Part shown: piece by piece, positions 1 to 7,992 of the stretch
How positions within the stretch are numbered: position 1 is the stretch's first letter
Layout of the letters: every line of letters begins with the position of its first letter
Source: Deltaproteobacteria bacterium
GTDB lineage: Bacteria; Desulfobacterota; BSN033; WVXP01
Assembly (NCBI GenBank): GCA_019308905.1
Contig: JAFDHF010000026.1
Location: forward strand, 1-46,486
Length of the DNA stretch: 46,486 bases
Direction: 5' to 3'
Notes under the pieces: model-generated
What the model saw: only the letters and a program-made list of their open reading frames with translations
Told to the model about the DNA's origin: nothing
The model's database searches: none
Translations under genes and position numbers: made by a program

Positions 1-536
1 CGGTTTCGCGTCATCGGACTCAACGGGAAGGCGCACGCAATCTTGATCCAACGCTTCCTTTCCCGCGCTATGACGCGAAGTTCGTCAGCAGCTTCGGAAA
101 GATCCTGATCCTGGCTAAAAACAAGGGCTACATCGTACTCATTACCGTGGGCTAAACGAATGATATCCAAAGCTATGCGAACGTCAATGCCCTTTTCTTC
201 TCCGGCAAGAAATGTGTGTTGCGTCCCGTCTGGAAGATGTACAATCCTGTTGCGATAACGGAGGGTTCTGGAAAAAAGGTGGATCCCTTGGCGTCCCATT
301 ACGGCCAGCTTTGCGGACCAAAATGCATTCCAAAACGGATCGTCGGACGGGTCCGGAATCCCCGTGTAGAATCGAACCTGGACCAAATCCCAGCCCTGTC
401 TCTCAGAGACCGCCGTCGCCAAAGCCAAGACATCATAATTCGGATATGTATAACCGAAGGCTTCTCGGGCTGCATGGAACAGGTTCTGGCCGTCCACAAA
501 AGCAATCGTTCGTTTGCGAGTATGTTCGCTAGAGAT
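1..536 (-). CDS. NYN (PIN-like) domain protein, partial
   Basis: Reading the minus strand gives about 178 residues of a NYN/LabA-type domain cut by the left window edge. The opening strand IAFVDGQNLFHAAREAFGY carries the first conserved Asp and Asn; later acidic patches are GEEKGIDVRIALDI and SQDQDLSEAADEL, which together form the acidic metal site expected of NYN/PIN RNases. The C-terminus is missing. The start is unclear: after an in-frame TAG near 580 there is no ATG, GTG or TTG before the first strand. I placed the left-hand limit at an ATC codon (534-536) that follows a GAGG by 8 nt. A rare start codon or a sequence error are both possible. NYN proteins act as RNases or tRNA/mRNA processing factors; the target here is unknown. 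Confidence 0.72.
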   Translation of the reverse strand, partial: MSSEHTRKRTIAFVDGQNLFHAAREAFGYTYPNYDVLALATAVSERQGWDLVQVRFYTGIPDPSDDPFWNAFWSAKLAVMGRQGIHLFSRTLRYRNRIVHLPDGTQHTFLAGEEKGIDVRIALDIIRLAHGNEYDVALVFSQDQDLSEAADELRVIARERKRWIKIACAFPLSPMTRN

Positions 537-554
537 CGCCGGACCCTCAAATAG

Positions 555-599
555 AAAAAAGATAACCCCGTCCGAGGCCTATAGGCATGTCGAACGGGG
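555..599 (-). terminator. Intrinsic terminator-like hairpin in the leader of the NYN gene
   Basis: On the minus strand a 10-bp stem pairs CCCCGTTCGA with TCGGACGGGG (one G-U pair), enclosing a short inner GCC/GGC stem with a TATA loop. TTATC and then six T residues follow. This is a convincing Rho-independent terminator shape. It lies between the promoter at 615-643 and the NYN coding region, so it may act as an attenuator or end a very short RNA. Confidence 0.68.
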
Positions 600-614
600 A
601 GCAAATACCATTCT

Positions 615-643
615 AATATTACCACGAATCGGAGTGTTGTCAA
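615..643 (-). promoter_or_regulatory. Sigma-70-type promoter for the NYN leader
   Basis: The minus strand has a perfect TTGACA (-35, 638-643), a 17-nt spacer and AATATT (615-620); TAATAT is also available with a 16-nt spacer. The predicted start of transcription, near 608, is just 8-10 nt before the terminator hairpin. The -35 is strong and the -10 is imperfect. Confidence 0.55.
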
Positions 644-1225
644 GCCTCCATCTGTGTTCAATATCGGTCGAATAGCCCGACGTGGTGAGTAAAAACCGGA
701 GAAATCCGATCGAGTCAACTTGGTCAATTATGTCAGCAAGCGGGGTAGATCCAACAACAGAGCCTGCGTGCCCCATGTTTTGCCGCAATATCCCGAAGGG
801 GTCGAGTCTGCTCTTGACTCTTTCTCAACCACCACAAAAGTTCTTTTGTCTTTTGTGCCCTTTCGACCCCTCCCAGTCCCTGGCAATCACCTGCTTCACT
901 CGCTCGGATAGCCCACTTCACCAAGCCATAGGGCTCCATCTGAACCTGGTCGTCTGTCTATTTCCGTCTCGGTACGTCCATTTTCCCTACGGGCTTTTCA
1001 AGAAAACCTCCAACCCTTGGGCTCCCTCTCCTCGAAAACCGTTGGACCTCGTCCGGTTCCCTGGTCGTGGCCGGGGTTAAAGCCGAGGGCACCGGGTCCC
1101 TTGGCTTGAGGCCGGAGTCGATGGAAGCTATCAAGAAATTTGACCCACGGGGGCCTCACAAGTTGCTTCAGAACCTACGTCCCGTGCCCTACTACTTACA
1201 ACCACCTGAGCGAGAGAACTGCCCC
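644..1225. other. Gene-free stretch
   Basis: I see no protein-coding frame with recognisable composition or homology in this stretch on either strand; the open frames present lack ribosome binding sites and family features. It lies downstream of the amidinotransferase gene and upstream of the NYN promoter. The only clear structure is the nested inverted repeat at 798-870. No convincing terminator for the amidinotransferase operon was found. Confidence 0.5.
798..870. repeat. Nested inverted repeats, possible three-way junction
   Basis: Outer arms GGGGTCGA (798-805) and TCGACCCC (863-870) are perfect complements. Between them lie two hairpins: GAGTC/GACTC (804-808 and 816-820, 7-nt loop) and CACAAAAG/CTTTTGTG (833-840 and 850-857, 9-nt loop). 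The first hairpin shares two bases with the outer arm. The layout could fold as a branched RNA or a cruciform; function unknown. Confidence 0.5.
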
Positions 1226-2365
1226 CTAATACCCCTCCACCTGCTTGGGAAAGTAGTCTTCACAGGTCCCTTCCCGGTAGACATCTGCTGTTGCGCAATG
1301 GAGGCCGCCGCCGAATGCGGCGACGTCCCAGAACGGGACCGGAATGACTTCGAATCCGAGCTTGTCGAGCTGTTCCATCTGCTCGGTCTCGCTGGCCTCG
1401 ACACAGACGGTCTTCGGGTCGAGTACGAGAACATTCATGGAGAGCCAAACGCTGCAGAAAGATAGCGGCGCTTTCTTGTCGTGTGCTGGTTTCGCACATT
1501 CCACTATCTCCCAACCATTCTTTTCGAACAGCTCAATCTGCTCCTTCACCAGAGGAACCCGCTGCCGATTGCTGAGTGCAAGACCAGGACGAAGCGGCAC
1601 GAACGTGGCATCGATGTGCATGGGGTCTTCCTCATAGAAGCTCACAACGTGGATCCGATGGTCCGGGAAGTGGCGGCGCAGCCAATCGATTCCGGCCTTG
1701 TTGGTCGTGGTCGAATTATAAACAAAAAGGTCCTTCCCCAACCGTCCGACATCCGCCGCATCAAAACAGGGCTCCTGCTCTGTTAGTATGAAGTCCCTGT
1801 CATAGATCATCCGCTCTTTTTCTTCAGGAGTCATGGTTCTGTGTTTTTTCCAGAAGTCTTTCTTGTAAGTACGCTCTGTGAGACGCGGCTTGGGGGCCGC
1901 TTCCCAGCGCATGTTTGGATCCTCTTTGAAATACTGTTCCAGCAGAGGGCGATAGCAGAGGTATTCAAACCAGCGGCTGCGGTACGACATGGTGGCTTCC
2001 AGGATCTCATTGCCGACGGTCAACAGCAGATCCCTCGGGGGCATACATCCGAACATCGTTTCCTGCTTCCAATCAGGAGTCTGTACGGGCTGATTGAAAT
2101 CGAGCGGAGTCGGCCGGTCAACCCGAATCCCCCGGCTCTCCAGGATCTTTGCATAGTTGTCCATCTGCTCCTTGGCCTTTTCGATCATTTCCTGTGGTAT
2201 CGGCCCGTATTTCCCCAGGGGAAAGCCATGTTCAGGGAAATCCCGTTCGACAGCCGGCTCAGGTGCCTGAATAACGGTATTGTCCGGGCGACCGACAATA
2301 ACGTGCTTCAGCGGATCCCATTCGTTCCAGGAATTCACTATCGTTTTTCTGGTATCTCCTTCCAT
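1226..2365 (-). CDS. Amidinotransferase, L-arginine:glycine type
   Basis: The 379-residue protein belongs to the guanidino-group-modifying family and matches glycine amidinotransferase closely. It transfers the amidino group of arginine to an amine through a covalent Cys-amidino intermediate. The active-site blocks are present in order: EPCFDAADVGRLGKDLF (about 199-215, catalytic Asp), DPMHIDATFVPL (His near 250) and GGGLHCATADV (Cys near 357). The start chosen is ATG 2365, 5 nt after AGGAGG, rather than the GTG one codon earlier. It is the last gene of the polyamine-type transporter operon, 135 nt after the second permease, which suggests that the imported solute supplies the donor or acceptor. 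Substrate could be glycine or another amine; StrB1-like inosamine transfer is less likely because no aminocyclitol genes are nearby. Confidence 0.88.
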   Translation of the reverse strand: MEGDTRKTIVNSWNEWDPLKHVIVGRPDNTVIQAPEPAVERDFPEHGFPLGKYGPIPQEMIEKAKEQMDNYAKILESRGIRVDRPTPLDFNQPVQTPDWKQETMFGCMPPRDLLLTVGNEILEATMSYRSRWFEYLCYRPLLEQYFKEDPNMRWEAAPKPRLTERTYKKDFWKKHRTMTPEEKERMIYDRDFILTEQEPCFDAADVGRLGKDLFVYNSTTTNKAGIDWLRRHFPDHRIHVVSFYEEDPMHIDATFVPLRPGLALSNRQRVPLVKEQIELFEKNGWEIVECAKPAHDKKAPLSFCSVWLSMNVLVLDPKTVCVEASETEQMEQLDKLGFEVIPVPFWDVAAFGGGLHCATADVYREGTCEDYFPKQVEGY

Positions 2366-2420
2366 CACAACCTCCTTAAGCGTTTTTTTGAGGCTTCAAC
2401 CACCTATTTATGGTTCTCGG

Positions 2421-2500
2421 CACCTCTCTCCATGCCTGCCGGCAACAGTATAACAATCAGAGCATGGAGAGGTGAACACAAGCAGCTGCCGGCTGCTGCT
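2421..2500 (-). other. Two intercistronic hairpins between permease and amidinotransferase
   Basis: Directly after the permease stop there is a GC-rich hairpin with arms AGCAGC and GCTGCT (2481-2500). It is followed on the minus strand by a larger inverted repeat, CACCTCTCCATGC (2462-2474) with GCATGGAGAGAGGTG (2421-2435), which has one 2-nt bulge. Neither is followed directly by a T tract, so stabilisation or processing of the upstream message, rather than termination, is plausible. Confidence 0.5.
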
Positions 2501-3292
2501 CTATGACCTTCGCTTCACAAGGAAAACCGCCAAGACCAGCGAGGTAACAGCGAAAAGCATGGTCGCAATGACAGATACTGTCGGGTCAAAGTCATACTTG
2601 ATTCCATCCCACATCGTCTTGGGAAGGGTCGAGGTTCTTATTCCACAGAGGAAGAGTGCGACTATCGATTCGTCCCAAGACGTGACAAAGGCAAACAAAG
2701 CACCGGAGAGGATTCCCGGCAGAATGCAGGGTACGGTAACCCTTCTGAGAACATACCAGTGGCCGGCTCCCAAGCTGCGTGCCGCCTGTTCCAGCTTGAT
2801 ATCGAAGTTGGCCAGGCTGGCATTGACGGTGATCACCACGAAGGGAAGGCCCAGGATCGTGTGGGCCAGAACCAGGCCAAAAAGAGTGTCCACAATATGC
2901 CACTTGGACCAGAGCCGGAAGAAGAGGACGGCGCTGATGATGGGCGGGACAATAAGCGGAAGCAGCAAGAGATTTTGGAACATCTGCCCACGCCTCCAGT
3001 TTGCCCGCCACATTCCCAAGGAGGCCAGGGTGCCAAGAATCGACGCCAGGATTGCCGAAGTAACGGCTATGACAATGCTTTGAAAACCGGAGGAGTACCA
3101 CTTCGGAGTCCTTATGAAGTGCTCGTACCACCGAAGGGAAAAGCCGGGAGGAGGAAACGACAGGTAGTCCGACGAAGTAAAAGACAAAGGGACGATCACC
3201 ATGAAGGGGAAACAAAGGTATACAAGCGCCGTCCATGTGGCAAAAAGAAAGACAAACCTCCGGAAAGGGATCCTTTTGGACAAACCGGGCAT
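2501..3292 (-). CDS. ABC transporter permease, PotC-like
   Basis: This 263-residue inner-membrane permease is of the spermidine/putrescine type (PotC/YdcV group). It has about six hydrophobic segments and an EAA loop, AARSLGAGHWYVLRRVTVP, followed by the usual small-residue stretch at about residues 180-205, which docks with the ATPase. The start ATG overlaps the stop of the preceding permease as TGATG at 3290-3294, showing translational coupling. A longer open frame upstream lies inside the partner gene and is not used. It pairs with the PotB-like permease to form the membrane channel. Polyamine, opine or guanidino compounds are possible substrates; specificity cannot be read from the permease. 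Confidence 0.9.
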   Translation of the reverse strand: MPGLSKRIPFRRFVFLFATWTALVYLCFPFMVIVPLSFTSSDYLSFPPPGFSLRWYEHFIRTPKWYSSGFQSIVIAVTSAILASILGTLASLGMWRANWRRGQMFQNLLLLPLIVPPIISAVLFFRLWSKWHIVDTLFGLVLAHTILGLPFVVITVNASLANFDIKLEQAARSLGAGHWYVLRRVTVPCILPGILSGALFAFVTSWDESIVALFLCGIRTSTLPKTMWDGIKYDFDPTVSVIATMLFAVTSLVLAVFLVKRRS

Positions 3293-4158
3293 CAGCTGTA
3301 ACCGCTCACGAGTTTCCGAATGTCTATGAATCTCCCGAAAATGAATAACAGCCCCAGTACCATTACGAGCAGCAGAATCGCCAGGGCTGACCCCATGCCC
3401 CATTTGAGCACGAGTTGGATCTGAAGCGCAATGTATTCTGACAGCATCACGAACTTCCCCCCACCGAGCAGAACAGGGGTTATGTAGAATCCCAGTGACA
3501 GGACAAAAACGAGAATCACGCCAGCGTATACTCCCGGCATGCTGAGGGGAACATAGATCCTCCAAAAAATGGTAAAGGGGCTGGCCCCAAGACTCCTTGC
3601 TGCCAGAATCAGCTGTTTGTCGATACCTTTCATCACAGACAAGATCGGCAGGATCATGAAAGGCAGCATGACATGGACCATACCGACTATCACGCCAAAC
3701 CGGTTTCGAACCAAGACGGCAGGTTCACTGGTCAAGCCCAGTCTCATGAGAAAATGGTTGATAATTCCGTCCTGCCTGAGAATCACGATCCAGCTATAGG
3801 CTCTGATCAAGATACTTGTCCAAAAGGGCACCAGAATAAAGAAGAGCATGAGTGCTACGGTACGGCGGCTTTCGACATGATCCACGGTGTAGGCTATCAG
3901 ATACCCCAATACCAAACAAATCAGGGTAACGACTACACACATCGAAAAGGTTTGATAGAAGATCTTTCCGTATGTAGAAGAGGTGAATATCTTCTGATAG
4001 TTCTGCAAACCCGGACTCGGGTCTGTAAGACTGATCCAGCCGATTTGGAACATGGGATACAGGTACAGAACCGTAAGCAAGAAAAAAGCTGGCATCACCA
4101 TCATGATGTTCGCACGAGATCTCATGGAGGATTTCAGTGATACCAGCTTTCTTGCCAT
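3292..4158 (-). CDS. ABC transporter permease, PotB-like
   Basis: A 288-residue inner-membrane protein of the binding-protein-dependent permease family. The first membrane segment (about 18-38) is followed by the usual periplasmic loop and five more segments. The EAA motif AARSLGASPFTIFWRIYVPLS lies at about 187-206. The gene starts 9 nt after the binding-protein gene, has a poor Shine-Dalgarno site and ends by overlapping the next permease, so it is probably translated by coupling. It forms a heterodimer with the product of 2501-3292. Confidence 0.9.
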   Translation of the reverse strand: MARKLVSLKSSMRSRANIMMVMPAFFLLTVLYLYPMFQIGWISLTDPSPGLQNYQKIFTSSTYGKIFYQTFSMCVVVTLICLVLGYLIAYTVDHVESRRTVALMLFFILVPFWTSILIRAYSWIVILRQDGIINHFLMRLGLTSEPAVLVRNRFGVIVGMVHVMLPFMILPILSVMKGIDKQLILAARSLGASPFTIFWRIYVPLSMPGVYAGVILVFVLSLGFYITPVLLGGGKFVMLSEYIALQIQLVLKWGMGSALAILLLVMVLGLLFIFGRFIDIRKLVSGYS

Positions 4159-4167
4159 CTTTTTCTA

Positions 4168-5247
4168 TCAAGAAATCACATCGAGGTAATCGTTGAGTAC
4201 CCGCTCATAGTTGTTTGCATACCAATCAACCCCGAGAGGAAGCTGGACTTCCTTGTTTCTCGGATCCGAAGGGTTCTCGATTCTCAATTCCTCTGGAACA
4301 TATTTTAGGGCAGCCGGGTTGACCGGACCGTTGCCCAGGAGTTCAAACAGCTTTGCCTGGCGCTCCGGCTTCAGAATGCCGTTGATGAAGCGCATGGCAT
4401 TCTCCTTGTTAGGGGCTCCCCTGGGTACGACAAGGACAGACGCCTGGAGAATAGCCTGGTTGTACGTGTACTGGGCCTTTCCCTTTGTTTGACGCTTCAG
4501 GACGAGAGCCCGCGTGTTCCAGACGGCACACATTGTCGCCTCCCCCTCGCGCAGCAACTGTATCGGGTCTGCCCCTGACTCCCAAAAGCTCACGACATGG
4601 GGTTTGAGTTCCTTGATCTTCCTGAGGGCGCGTTTCTCGTCAATGGGATAGACCTTGTCAAAGGGGACGCCATCGGCCAACAAAGCCGCCTCAAGGACAC
4701 CGTACATCCAGCGCCACAGGCCCCTTTTGCCGGGAAACTTCTTTACATCCCAAAAATCAGCCCAGGTTTGCGGTTGGACACCCTTGAACATGTCTGCCCG
4801 CCAGGCCATGACATAGCTGTAATAGTACGGAGGCACCCCGTATTCCAGGGTGAAGTCGACGTTGTTCTCGTCAACAACAGAGTAGTCTATGGGTTCCAGG
4901 ATGTGCTGCCTCCCTCCACGGATTGCAAAATCCACGTCCGTGTCCACCACATCCCATATCACGTTGCCACTCTCAACCATGCCCTTGAGCTTGGCGTAGT
5001 TGGTGGGACTCTGGATGGTTACCTTTACGCCGGTCTCTTTCTCGAACGGGTCGACCCAGGCCGCACGCATGGCCGGAACCGCCTCACCCCCGAAGTTGAC
5101 AAATACGAGCTTCTTGCTCTCTTTGGCCCAGGCAGAGGGGACCAGCCTGCTGCCAGCAATAGCGGCACCTGCCAGCCCCCCCATCCCTTTGACAAAATCC
5201 CGCCGTGTAATTCCGCTCTTACGGTCCCTTTTCTCCTTATGACTCAT
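4168..5247 (-). CDS. Polyamine-type ABC transporter substrate-binding protein, Tat-exported
   Basis: The 359-residue protein starts with a twin-arginine signal (TRRDFVKGMGG, then a hydrophobic stretch ending near ARLVP-type SAWAKE around residue 40), so it is folded before export to the periplasm. The mature part is a PotD-like type II periplasmic binding protein: it begins KLVFVNFGGEAVPAMRAAW and contains DVVDTDVDFAIRGG and WADFWDVKKFPGKRGL, which are typical of this family. AAAGGAGG precedes the ATG by 7 nt. It delivers the solute to the two downstream permeases. The ligand is likely a small cation such as a polyamine or guanidino compound, which fits the amidinotransferase in the operon, but the pocket residues were not mapped. 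Confidence 0.88.
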   Translation of the reverse strand: MSHKEKRDRKSGITRRDFVKGMGGLAGAAIAGSRLVPSAWAKESKKLVFVNFGGEAVPAMRAAWVDPFEKETGVKVTIQSPTNYAKLKGMVESGNVIWDVVDTDVDFAIRGGRQHILEPIDYSVVDENNVDFTLEYGVPPYYYSYVMAWRADMFKGVQPQTWADFWDVKKFPGKRGLWRWMYGVLEAALLADGVPFDKVYPIDEKRALRKIKELKPHVVSFWESGADPIQLLREGEATMCAVWNTRALVLKRQTKGKAQYTYNQAILQASVLVVPRGAPNKENAMRFINGILKPERQAKLFELLGNGPVNPAALKYVPEELRIENPSDPRNKEVQLPLGVDWYANNYERVLNDYLDVIS

Positions 5248-5280
5248 GATTTCCCTCCTTTCTTGGAATCCGTAAAGACT

Positions 5281-6366
5281 CTACAACAAGACGCAATCAT
5301 CCGGGTCCCACCAGATCCAGACCCGGTCGCCGTCGGCGAATCGTCTAACATAGGGGGTCTCGTTTCTGACTTTTACTCTCTTCTTCCCTTCCGTTTCAAT
5401 CAGATACCGCGAAGTGTCGCCGTAGTAGTTGGAAGCCAAGACTCGACAGTGAAAGCGGTTTCCACTTTGAGGTTCATCGTGCTGTGTTCTTATCCGTTCC
5501 GGCCGGACCATAAACTGAAGCCTATCCCCGATCACGAACTCTCGATTCGCCCTCACCACACTCTTCCCACCTCCGTCGAGTTCGATCCGGGCGAAACCGT
5601 GCCCCATATCTGTAATTGTACCCTCGAACAGATTCGATTCACCGAGAAAGTTGGCCACAAAAGTACTCTTGGGGTTTTCGTACAACTCCTCGGGTGGTCC
5701 CAACTGCTCGATTCTGCCGTCGTTTATCACCGCGATGCGGTCGGACATGGAGAGGGCCTCTTCCTGATCGTGGGTTACATAGATGAAAGTCGACCCAAGG
5801 CTCTTGTGGAGTATCTTGAGCTCAATTTGAAGCTCCTCCCGCAGCTTCTTGTCAAGAGCTCCCAGGGGCTCATCGAGAAGCAACAGAGCCGGCTCGAATA
5901 CAAGAGCCCTTGCAAGGGCCACCCTCTGTTGTTGTCCACCCGACAATTGCTTGGGAAGACGATCCTCAAAGTGAAAGAGCTGAACCATGTCCAGGGCTTT
6001 CCTCGTTTTCTCGCGTATCACATTCTCGTCGACTCTACGGACCTTCAGAGGAAAAGCCACGTTCTCGAAGACTGTGAGATGGGGAAAAAGGGCATACCCC
6101 TGAAAGACGAGGCCGAAGTTCCGTTCCTCTGGGAGCAGATCGAGAATCGATTTCCCGTTTAGCTCGACACTGCCGCGGCTCGGGGTCACAAATCCAGCAA
6201 TGATCATAAGGAGGGTAGTCTTACCCGACCCGCTGGGGCCGAGCAGTGTGAGAAACTCTCCTTCCCGGACCGAGAGGTCTATGCCCTTGATGACGTAATT
6301 CTGGCCGTAGCTTTGATGGATCCCCGTTAGTCTAAGGCCTTTTTCCTGCACACCCTCGATAGGCAC
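5281..6366 (-). CDS. Polyamine-type ABC transporter ATP-binding protein, PotA-like
   Basis: The ATPase subunit (361 residues from the chosen start) has Walker A GPSGSGKTT, Q-loop VFQGYALFPHLT, signature LSGGQQQRVALARAL, Walker B LLLLDEPLGALD and the switch His in VTHDQEEAL. A C-terminal TOBE-type regulatory domain follows (about 260-361). A more distal GTG at 6405 lies inside the promoter at 6397-6425 and so cannot be the start of the main message; I chose GTG 6366, which follows AAGGGAAGA. The spacing is short, so the start is uncertain. It is the first gene of the transporter operon and powers import through the two permeases. Confidence 0.88.
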   Translation of the reverse strand: MPIEGVQEKGLRLTGIHQSYGQNYVIKGIDLSVREGEFLTLLGPSGSGKTTLLMIIAGFVTPSRGSVELNGKSILDLLPEERNFGLVFQGYALFPHLTVFENVAFPLKVRRVDENVIREKTRKALDMVQLFHFEDRLPKQLSGGQQQRVALARALVFEPALLLLDEPLGALDKKLREELQIELKILHKSLGSTFIYVTHDQEEALSMSDRIAVINDGRIEQLGPPEELYENPKSTFVANFLGESNLFEGTITDMGHGFARIELDGGGKSVVRANREFVIGDRLQFMVRPERIRTQHDEPQSGNRFHCRVLASNYYGDTSRYLIETEGKKRVKVRNETPYVRRFADGDRVWIWWDPDDCVLL

Positions 6367-6396
6367 TCTTCCCTTACCGCTTGCAGAGTTGCCGAG

Positions 6397-6425
6397 ATGG
6401 TACACTAGGTCTGTGGATCAGTCAA
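6397..6425 (-). promoter_or_regulatory. Sigma-70-type promoter of the transporter/amidinotransferase operon
   Basis: The minus strand reads TTGACT (-35, 6420-6425), a 17-nt spacer, then TACCAT (-10, 6397-6402). The predicted start of RNA near 6390 leaves about 24 nt of leader before GTG 6366. The rest of the interval 6426-6579 shows no gene. Confidence 0.55.
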
Positions 6426-6579
6426 GAAGAGAAAGAGTTGCCGTCGAGTTTCCTGACGTTTGGATCGCGCATTTATCCCTGAGGGAGATCGGGGAGCCGG
6501 TATTCGACTTCACTGGAGGCCGCCGTAGTGCCCTGCGCCGACATTCAACCTGCGACCGAACCGTGTGGCGACCCGGGAC

Positions 6580-7602
6580 CTACCACCCCATACCGTAAAG
6601 GGCCATTCCGATCATCAGGCCGAAGACGAGGTTGAAACCCTTGATCACGAGGGAATCCCTCACGGTGTATGACAGCAGGGGCAGCATCCCGTGGCCGTCC
6701 TGGATAAAGGAGGATGCGAAAAGGACCGAGAAGGGTATCATGCCTTCCGCAAACAGCATGACAAAGACCAGGTGAGGCCCGGATTCGGGGATAATGCCCA
6801 TCAGGGCGGCAAGGAGAAACATCCAGGGGATGTTGTTGGAAAGGAGAGCCTTGAAGTTCCAGTAGCGCAGCCCCAACTGAACCACGAGCAGGGCGAAGAA
6901 GGTCCAGAGAAAGACCCGCCAGATATGGGTCCTGATGATGTGGGACCAGATGTGGTCCTTCAGATAGTGGTCCGAAGTGGTGGCCACCGTGGTGAAGGCC
7001 AGGAAGAGCAGAACAAGCAGGGTCACTCTCTTCCAGTCCCAACTCTCGGGGCCTGCGATCCCGAAGAGGATCGCAAAGGCGAAGAAACCGAAGGCGAGAA
7101 GCAGGCCGTGGCGGGCCGGTGAAAACCTGCCCAGGTTCTCGACAAGGGCTTTCCACTCGATTCGCCCGATTCCTTGATGGGCGTGATATTCCTGCATCTG
7201 GCATGTCTCACAAGGGGTAAAGCGGGTGGCCCTGACAATCCTGTCGGTCACCCAGGCCAAGGGGAGGCTCACGACAAACAAAAGACCGAACAGAAAAAGA
7301 GCAGTCCCGGGAAACCTGGCCAACATTACAAAGGCCTCGTCGCCGGAGGTGGCGATCATCGCCCCTGTGACGGCGCCAAAGGAGATCAGTCCGTGCACAT
7401 AGAGGGATACATCCATGAAGGCCCCGAGGCAGCCGGGCGTCGCCCCCAGGAATGAGGCGACTGTGTATTGTCTCCAAACCCCTCCCTTCATCACGGTGGT
7501 CAGCTTCTTCTTGGTGAACATGTCGAGAAAGTCGACAACAAGCATCATTACGAAGACAAAGACCGTGATCATCAGAGAATGCTTCAGGATTCCGTAAACC
7601 AC
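6580..7602 (-). CDS. Putative 10-TM metal transporter (DUF2899/ArsP_2-like)
   Basis: A 340-residue polytopic membrane protein. The paired motifs ATPGCLGAFMDVSLYVHG in the first half and GIIPESGPHLVFVML in the second half match the putative manganese/heavy-metal exporter family formerly called DUF2899. A loop between the halves carries FTPCETCQMQEYHAHQG, a CxxC and His-rich stretch that could bind metal. The GTG at 7602 lies 10 nt after GGAGG and gives a first membrane helix starting VVYGILKHSLMITVFV; an earlier ATG adds 33 non-hydrophobic residues without support. It is the last gene of a long minus-strand block. Transport direction and ion are not shown by the sequence. Confidence 0.72.
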   Translation of the reverse strand: MVYGILKHSLMITVFVFVMMLVVDFLDMFTKKKLTTVMKGGVWRQYTVASFLGATPGCLGAFMDVSLYVHGLISFGAVTGAMIATSGDEAFVMLARFPGTALFLFGLLFVVSLPLAWVTDRIVRATRFTPCETCQMQEYHAHQGIGRIEWKALVENLGRFSPARHGLLLAFGFFAFAILFGIAGPESWDWKRVTLLVLLFLAFTTVATTSDHYLKDHIWSHIIRTHIWRVFLWTFFALLVVQLGLRYWNFKALLSNNIPWMFLLAALMGIIPESGPHLVFVMLFAEGMIPFSVLFASSFIQDGHGMLPLLSYTVRDSLVIKGFNLVFGLMIGMALYGMGW

Positions 7603-7748
7603 CGTATTTGATCCTCCCCGCACTATCCGCACCGGACAGCCACGGCTCCTGCCAGGGGCAACCCTCTGTTCATGGCCGCTCGATATAGCGGCCCCAGCCA
7701 CCCACTGTGCCGAGAAAGCCCGATCAACCCTCGGGCGATTATTCTCTC

Positions 7749-7991
7749 TCAGGTAGGACAGGCGTTGGAAAAAGTCACCACCAGTGCCACCGGCCCCTGT
7801 TCCGCCGTCGCCAGGAAGACCTCTTCCACCGCTCTGAAGACCCTGGCGGCCTCTCCCGTAACAACCGTACTCATGCCTCCCTTTTCCAGGCCGAGCCCGT
7901 TCTTTTCAAGAATCGCCCACGCCTGCTCGATGGCAGGCGAAAGCCTCTTCTGTCTCAGAGGATAGAGACTGATCTGCGCGGACACATACAT
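7749..7991 (-). CDS. Thiamine-binding-like protein (YkoF/MTH1187 type)
   Basis: This 80-residue protein opens MYVSAQISLYPLRQ and has a helix AIEQAWAILEKNGL followed by VVTGEAARVFRAVEEVF and a final strand GPVALVVTFSNACP. That order fits the ferredoxin-like single-domain thiamine/HMP-binding family (formerly DUF77) and YkoF. GGGAGG precedes the ATG by 7 nt and lies over the stop of the upstream methyltransferase, so the two are translationally linked. It may sense or carry thiamine-type ligands, but small members of this family are often of unknown role. Confidence 0.68.
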   Translation of the reverse strand: MYVSAQISLYPLRQKRLSPAIEQAWAILEKNGLGLEKGGMSTVVTGEAARVFRAVEEVFLATAEQGPVALVVTFSNACPT

Positions 7992-7992
7992 C

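Noticed and set aside
579-788. Short minus-strand frame near the NYN promoter
   Set aside because: It crosses the promoter and terminator of the NYN leader and has no recognisable domain.
3293-3565. N-terminal extension of the second permease
   Set aside because: The extra 91 residues lie inside the upstream permease gene and have no hydrophobic or family features; TGATG coupling gives the start at 3292.
4597-6162. Long plus-strand open frame opposite the binding-protein and ATPase genes
   Set aside because: It is the mirror of two genes with clear motifs, lacks a ribosome site and has no recognisable domain.
7603-7701. Longer N-terminus for the putative metal transporter
   Set aside because: The 33 extra residues are Arg/Gly-rich with no ribosome site, while GTG 7602 has GGAGG 10 nt upstream.
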